Source: Daucus carota subsp. sativus
Lineage: Eukaryota; Streptophyta; Magnoliopsida; Apiales; Apiaceae
Assembly: GCF_001625215.2 (NCBI RefSeq)
Contig: NC_030381.2
Location: forward strand, 54,547,214-54,611,213
Length of the DNA stretch: 64,000 nucleotides
Direction: 5' to 3'
Shown: in pieces, positions 57,760-64,000 of the stretch
Numbering within the stretch: position 1 is the stretch's first letter
How the letters are laid out: each line of letters starts with the position of its first letter
Translations under genes and position numbers: made by a program
Notes under the pieces: model-generated
The model's database searches: none
What the model was told of the DNA's origin: nothing
What the model saw: the letters and a program-made list of their open reading frames with translations, nothing else

Positions 57760-58823
57760 TCCTCAATGTCAATAGCACCACTACAACTTATCTAAAAAAG
57801 CCACTGCAACACATCAAGAAACACACATAGAAATCACTCCACACACAAAAAATAATAAAAAAATAAATCAAACGCATCATCATAAAAAGTCGATCTTTGC
57901 CCAAACCAAATTATTAGGTCAATCATAAAAAAATCACAAAAAAAAAAAAAATAGCTTACAAATAACTACCTTTAATTGAGTCAATTTATACTCAATATTA
58001 AGATAAATCAGGGTCAACTAATTGCAGTAATAATAATACAATAAAATAAACCCTAATTTAATTGATAAGCTAATGCGAAATTAAAATGTGCGTGTGTTGT
58101 GTGTGAGAGAAAATGAGCAAACAGGGTTGTAGGATACGTAAATATAGAGATGGGTGTGTGTATACAGGCGTATACTTACAGCCCAGTTGCCGGAAAAGAT
58201 GAAACAAGATCGGATCGCCGGAGTGATAGAGATACAAAGAGTGTTGTGTTGTATGTATAAAAAACTCAAACTTCCAGCTCAGACTTCAGAGCCCAACTTG
58301 GTTGTCAACATTGAATTTTCGGCTTTACAGATTAAATCTATAAAAAAAATTTGTAAAATAACAAATAGGAGTATATTTTTCAATGAAAACTTGTAATTGA
58401 ATATAGTTTTTATGTCAAAATATTAAAAAAATTCAATTTAAATTATTAGTGAGTCGAGATTTAAATGATTGGTTATATTGATTCGAAACAAATTATTATG
58501 TTAAATTTTATTAAAAGGGACCGGTTATATTTCATTGACTTTGTTTATAATTATACTCATGTGAAATTATATCTAAGAGCTTATTTATTTGATAAATAGA
58601 ATAGTCAAAAAAATCATAGAAATAAATTTAGTCAATGAAATATGATAGATTATAGAATTGTTTGACGTAATTTAAAAATGATTTTTTCACAGTAATATTT
58701 CTGAAATTTTTATCGACTTTTCCATGCATTATAATATGACTTAATGAACAAAAATCAATTTTCAAATTTTATTTGACCTTGATCAATTTCACTTAGAATG
58801 TATTTCAAAATCTTTTGTACATA
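57760..58823. other. GC6 5' UTR intron and promoter, then spacer
   Basis: A probable non-coding first exon of GC6 lies at about 58176-58250 on the minus strand, ending at CT|GTAAGT. The sequence to the SINE is AT-rich and has no supported gene. Confidence 0.5.
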
Positions 58824-58951
58824 GCCCGCAAGGGTTGGTTCAGCTGGTTAAAGAGGTTCGACTCCCGAAAGGAGCAAAGTTTGTGATTATGCCTCCTGGA
58901 TCGCTATTGCTATTCCGTGAGCTCGGATTCCTACGTTAAAAAAAAAAAAAA
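58824..58951 (+). mobile_element. tRNA-derived SINE with target-site duplication
   Basis: AATCTTTTGTACATA occurs at 58809-58823 and again at 58952-58966. Between them is a 128-bp unit starting GCCCGCAAGGGTTGGTTCAG. It has an A-box-like TGGTTCAGCTGG, a B-box-like GAGGTTCGACTCC and a run of about 15 A at the 3' end. The perfect 15-bp duplication means a fairly recent LINE-mobilised insertion. Confidence 0.9.
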
Positions 58952-58966
58952 AATCTTTTGTACATA

Positions 58967-60417
58967 ATGTTAGAAATGCGAAACTTTTTATACATAATAT
59001 TACTAATGAGTTATTCACATAGAAGGTGAATGCCTGAATTTGAATTTTTTTTTGTTGCTGTTGATATTTTTTGTGTTTTTAAAAATTGCAAACACAAAAA
59101 TAAGAACAATTTATGTTTTTCTTCATGGAAAACTCAACTTCCTTTTCTTCGAACTTAATATCTTCTTAAATACTTAAAATGTTACCGCTATAAAAAAAAT
59201 GAGTTGATGGCTTTGTACAATAGCACATGCACCTCTTACAATATTTTCTTAAAAAAACTAATCAGAATAGCATTTTTGATTTGAGAACTACAATCATGGT
59301 ACATACTTACATACCACCTTTCTCTAACTTCGTCTTGTCCGGCTTTCTCATCTTCATTTATATCTGAGTAAGTTCAAAATCTGAAAATAAATCTCAGACA
59401 ATAGTACTGATGGTTTGATTTGCTTATCTCTGTAACTTCGAAGAAATTTTGTGTCGAGATTTGACTTCTCCACAAGTGAATGCCGACAGAGTACTACTCA
59501 TGGCTTAGACTCTTTGACATTACTCAAAGTTCACAAGATTTTTTTTTAACTAAGCATAACTGCATAATCTAAACAGAACAAGTAAAATGGTATACATGTT
59601 GAAGTTGAACAAAAGATTGGTAGCTCACACAATCACTTGACAGGTACAAGAAGATCTGGAGCTAGTTATTTCTTGTGAGAGAATGCTTGAAGATATTTTA
59701 GATAAAAATAAATGGTTCTACAATATTCCAAGGAAACCACTGTTCTGACTTATAACTTGATAACTTGATAAAGTTGGCAAAAGAACTAATTGATCAGTAG
59801 ACAACATTTCTGTGACCATCATGATTTATGTACAAAAGGTTAGTGCTTATAGACCATAACCTGTAGGTGTGTACGTAAACATCACTACGAAACACGTCAT
59901 ATTGGTTAATACTTAATAAGCAATGGAGGCTGACCAATACATACCAGATCTTTTAAACATCAAGCTTAATCGCTGGAAACCCTCACTTCTACTAACCCAT
60001 AAGACCTAGACATAGTGAAAACACAAGAAGTCATTAACCACACCCATTTAGTCGCATGGTTTCAGAGGTTCTAGCTTTTCTGTTTTTCATGTTTTACAAC
60101 CAATTCTCCATGGATTAAGGTACATGCAGATTAACTTAACCCTATGCTCCCTCTGGTTGCAAATGACAGGCAAGCAGAGTACAACAAGAATGTTTAACAT
60201 AGGTATTTCAATTAGCATCACAAAAATTAGCGTCTGTTTAATAAGCATAAATGGTTACCCTCCTTCAAAGAGATTTGCTAGAAAGCTTTTACAGATTCAG
60301 AAGAAACATATAACTTAAGAGTAACTACACATTTGATAATAGTATCATAATTAAAATCCTCCATTAGTCCCACACCTTCCAAATGACCGGTAAGGCTTCA
60401 ATCCTTCCTGCCCCATG
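58967..60417. other. Spacer and probable F-box 3' UTR
   Basis: Only short frames without motifs. The part nearest 60.4 kb is probably 3' UTR of the F-box gene. Confidence 0.5.
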
Positions 60418-62227
60418 TCAAACATGCAACACTGATTCAAATTCCTTAGACAACACTTCCATCCTATGTGCAAAATTCAAGTCAGACAAAAGATACAGCC
60501 ATTTCAAGAAGAATTAACTACTTTAGCACAATAACGCAAGGCCAGCAGAGAAAATATATATACTTATACTTGTGCTGATATGTTAAACATTTAGAAGCTA
60601 AAAAGAATGTAACCACATTGTACAAGGCATGAAAGTTTGTTATATTTCCCAAATTTGCAAGGAAGCAGCTAAAACCCAGTCACCACAGAAACCACCCTAT
60701 AATGAATTTAAAACGTACTTCTTAAGTAGCATCAATTGTCAAAGTAAGAGTCTGTTCTGGAAAGTTATTGGTGCTTCTATTTCGTAAGGATCATATAATA
60801 ATGGACTCCACAAGTTAGTCTACTAGGATCTGTAACGATTTAAAACATGAAATTAGGGGGGAAAATTATAGTTAAAGAAGATACCTGTTAATCTTTTTGG
60901 GTTTGTTTTTCTTGTTTTTGTTTTCCCTCCCAATCAACTCCATCCCTTTAACAGAAACTAGGCTCTCTGTGTGACTGTAAGACTGCATCCAAAGTGGTTT
61001 CAAACTGTCGATTCCAATGAGGCTGCTCACATAACTAGCTTCAGGATCATAGAGGTACAAGTCCCGAGTATGTAACTGCTCCTCAATTACTATCTCACCA
61101 GTTTTAAAGGACTGTCGAGGATAATGAAATTCTTTATAAGGGAAAGGCCCAATAGCGTACATCTTCGTCCAACTGGCAGTGTCGTCATCCAACACATACA
61201 AATCAATCATTGGTTCATCAAGTAATCCAGGAGTAGATTGAACCATTACAGCAACAGAGTCCTGATATTCAAAAGGTTGCACCCAAGTACTCATCTCCCT
61301 AAAATGTTCTGGATACTCGACCTTCTTATAAAACCCAGTACATGGATCAAATCGTGCCAAAATCTCATGCTGAAATGCTACCGCACTATCCGGCATGACA
61401 TCCATTCCAACGAAATAAGGAGCACCTTTTACAATAAAGTTGCAATGATACTGACGAGGCCAAAACAATAGTTCACCCTCATGATCAACACCTTTCCAAC
61501 AACCCCGATTTGCTGAGTAAATCTCAACCCGAGCCCACTTAAAACCCGCAATAAACTCATTCATACAACTAGACCTAGTAACAACCCTAACAATCTTAAT
61601 ATCATCATTCCCCTCATCATAGCCCAACCCAAAAGCCGACCGCTCAATATCATCACCCCCTAAATCATCAAGCTTAACAGCCTTCCACTGGTTAATCCCC
61701 GGGTTCCACAACGCAACAAACCTCCCCATCATCTCATCAATATGCATAACCAACACAACCCCATTAACCGAGCCCGCAACATGCATCTTCTTCGAAAAAT
61801 CCACAAAATTAATCTTCCTAGGATACCCATCCCTATCTTTAGCACTAGTATCAATATCAAGCAACCTAACAGGCTCCTTATCAACACGCAACAAGACGAT
61901 AGACTTTCCACAACCACCAGCATTATTAGCATTGACTATAACATGACTATTGCTCTTGTTACTAGTACTAACAGAGAGATGCTTTTTGACAAACATGGGG
62001 TGGTTGATTAGAGCATACCATGACCTGGAAACACACTTGAATCTCACCAGAGCCTTCACTTCAGTGCGGTAGAGGATTTGTAGCAGGAGCTCTGGAGGTA
62101 GTGTTCTTGCTGTGAGGTGGGGTTTTGGGGGTTCTGAGGTGGTGGGGTCCACTAAATTGTGAGAAGGTAAAATGGGTTTGGTTCGCCGGAGGTGGTTTCG
62201 CCGGCCGCCTCTTCCGGTGGGAGGCAT
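60418..62227 (-). CDS. F-box protein with F-box-associated domain
   Basis: Main exon 62227-60885 and probable last exon 60463-60418 give 462 residues. The F-box (about 42-85) reads LPPELLLQILYRTEVKALVR with FKCVSRSWYALINHPMFVKK, the SKP1-binding part of SCF ubiquitin ligases. The rest is the F-box-associated beta-propeller-like type with VALWNPGINQWKAV, FGLGYDEGNDDIKIVRVV, VEIYSANRGCWKGV and DLYVLDDDTASWTKMY. These bind the substrate to be ubiquitinated; the substrate is unknown. The long frame would end RYLL at 60872. However, AACAG|GTATCT at 60885 is a good donor, and CACATAG|GATGG at 60463 continues in frame as MEVLSKEFESVLHV and stop, so splicing is favoured. The N-terminal extension is basic and Pro-rich. 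Confidence 0.85.
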
Positions 62228-62610
62228 CTCGTAGTGAGAGAGTTAGGGTTTTGTTGTAGAGGACTAGAGGGAGTAAAGGTGAAGTATGGAGTATGGTTTC
62301 CAAATGGGAGGTCATAGTTAATTAGTTAAAGTTATTTCTAAAGTTCGGGTTGTAACGGGTCGGAAATTCTCTCTCAATCTGAAATTTAATGTTTTCAGTT
62401 TTCACTTTTCAGTCTCAAATAAATGTATTCAATATGAAATTCAATGTTTTGATTTAAAAATAACTAAAGAAGAGTTGATTGTAATTTTTAGCTAGAATTT
62501 GATAAAATTGATAGTGGCAGATTAGACAAGTAAACTAATCTGGAAGGGAGCATTAAAATTGCTAAAATTAAACAAATAAAAGAATAAATTATAAAAAGTA
62601 GCTAAATTTT
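62228..62610. other. F-box promoter and spacer
   Basis: 5' UTR and promoter of the F-box gene, then AT-rich spacer. No gene or defined element. Confidence 0.5.
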
Positions 62611-63279
62611 ATTAGGGTTAATTATCAACTCGATCATTTATTCCAGCTCAATGTATCATGTGCATCACTGCGAAAATTTTGGTCTCACATAAATCACTCA
62701 ACAGACTAATGGTTGCATGCCGTAGAATCAAATTGAAAAAGATGTTAAAGTTAATTTTTTCCGTTAAGTTCAGGTGACATGGCGCTTACGTGGATTGAAG
62801 GAATAAAATAAGTTTAAAGCTAACGAATAAATTAAAAAAAATTGAAAGAAAACAAAAGAAAAACGGTGATCAAAAGAAACAACTAGATTAAGCGTAAACT
62901 ACAAACAAGGCGCGAAGTTGCAGAGGATGATCCAAATTATGTGGCAGAGGGCCATGATTCTGAGAGTGATGAGCCTGAGTTTTACGCTTAATCCAGTTGT
63001 TTCTTTTGATCGACTGTTTCTCTTTTATTTTCTTTTAATTTTTTAGTTTATTTTTAATTTATTTGTTAAGTTTAAATTTATTTTATTCTTGGATCCATGT
63101 AAGCGCCATGTCACCTGGACTTAACGAAAAAAGTTAACTTTAACGTTTTTTTTAATTTGATTTAACGGCATGCAACTGTTAGTCTGTTGAGTGGTTTGTG
63201 TGAGACCAAAAATTTTGCGGTGATTCAGATGATACGTTAGGCTGGAATAAGTGATGAATTTGATAATTAACCCAATTTT
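62611..63279. mobile_element. Long foldback (Mutator-like) element with small unique loop
   Basis: The outer ends AGGGTTAATTATCAA and TTGATAATTAACCC start arms of about 290 bp. The arms match through GGTGACATGGCGCTTACGTG (left) and CATGTAAGCGCCATGTCACC (right) and close at AAGAAACAACTAGATTAAGC and GCTTAATCCAGTTGTTTCTT. The loop is only about 80 bp (about 62902-62981). In one frame it reads VAEDDPNYVAEGHDSESDEP and a little further to a stop. No transposase. Confidence 0.85.
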
Positions 63280-64000
63280 ATTATTATTTTTTTCTTTTTT
63301 GTGACTGAAATTTCAAATTTATAAAATAGTGGTCAAATATTTATTTTTGACCAAAATGCAAAAATTATAAAGTTCGGTCACAATTATTTACGAGTTTACT
63401 TATTTTCAAGACGAAACACAAAACTAATATAACAAGCTATTCCTCACAAAAAAAAAAAAAAAAAAAAATCTTTGAGATCCAACTTCAAGACTGCCTTCCG
63501 TGACGGTTATGATTCCAGACTCCAGTGGCCGTGGGAGGAGGGTTTATACCCCATGGGGCATAGTCAATGCGCACGAGAGAGATTTCAAGTGTGTTTAGCA
63601 TGTTCTTGTTTTTTACTCCTGCTGTGTAAACGGTATTTTTACATACCAGGCCATTTAAAAGCCAAATGTTTGTTTCGAAAAAAAAAAAAAAAATGTTTGA
63701 TGATACATAAAACCTAGACTTTCTTCCCCTTTCCCCCGCTGGAGTTGGGATCATCTTTATTCTTTCATCTTCTTGCACTTCTATTTGGTAAGTTTTGTTC
63801 AGCTGAAATATTTGTTGTGCATACCCTCCCAAGATAATTATACTGCAATTTATATATTTCGCTCAAAAGCTATAATTAAACTTTTTGATATATGGCCGTG
63901 CCGGGAATGGGTTTATGAATGCCTAAGAAATTAAATTTGTAATGCTTCTGCATAAATCTTGCGGCTTTCCGGCATTGTTTAGTTCAGATTTACTAGTACA
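63280..64000. other. Right-edge spacer with two poly(A) tracts
   Basis: A runs lie at 63449-63468 and 63680-63694. The intervening sequence (about 63470-63680) is GC-richer, like the 3' part of a retroelement, but no target duplication clearly bounds it. The antisense frame 63485-63832 has no recognised motif. Confidence 0.4.

Noticed and set aside
63485-63832. 115-residue minus-strand ORF
   Set aside because: Crosses a poly(A) tract (poly-Phe) and repeat-like sequence; no recognised motif.
1-64000. CRISPR array, operon, ribosome-binding sites or bacterial insertion sequences
   Set aside because: The window is plant nuclear DNA; the regular repeats seen are microsatellites, MITEs and local duplications.

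Overview
The window is nuclear DNA from a flowering plant, most likely a eudicot. Its genes are split by GT-AG introns. Its products are plant families: ACC synthase, an isoprenylated HMA protein, a ROH1/BPS1-like protein, a PLS-class PPR protein, a DUF604 glycosyltransferase, golgin candidate 6 and an F-box protein. The AT-rich space between genes is full of Stowaway-like, hAT-like and long-inverted-repeat elements plus a tRNA-derived SINE. I cannot name the species; an asterid is only a guess.

Layout. 1-3.7 kb: 5' part of a G-patch gene (minus) running off the left edge. 5.3-10.2 kb: repeats, including a poly(A)-tailed insertion inside a MITE. 10.2-12.3 kb: four-exon ACC synthase (plus). 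14.2-14.9 kb: HMA-domain protein with a CaaX end (minus). 15.7-17.2 kb: ROH1-like gene with a GC-AG intron (minus). 17.6-21.1 kb: transposon remnants. 21.6-23.0 kb: plant-specific gene with an RRM-like C-terminus (plus), with a foldback MITE just after its stop. 24.9-25.3 kb: small two-exon gene (plus). 26.8-37.5 kb: a tandem array of six intronless genes (all plus) for 59-91 residue basic proteins. 38.8-41.3 kb: PPR gene (minus). 43.5-46.0 kb: DUF604 glycosyltransferase (plus). 47.8-57.8 kb: complete 19-coding-exon golgin candidate 6 / p115 gene (minus). 58.8 kb: SINE. 60.4-62.2 kb: F-box gene (minus). 62.6-63.3 kb: long foldback element.

The most unusual content is the 26.8-37.5 kb array. 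Six same-strand genes share a core around P[KR]RGQ[IV]K followed by a predicted amphipathic helix containing LHSI and usually a His-rich tail. Most share a promoter layout: a GCTGGCATG-type block about 100-120 bp upstream of a CTATATAAAC TATA box. One member carries two cores in one ORF. Promoter-like blocks without an ORF and duplicated non-coding blocks show growth by segmental duplication. I do not recognise this family. It has no obvious signal peptide; a short-peptide signalling, membrane-active or stress role is a hypothesis only.

The genes do not form a pathway. They are independent neighbours, and the array is the only local co-regulated set suggested by sequence. All intron-exon structures were read by eye from splice consensus, frame continuity and family knowledge.
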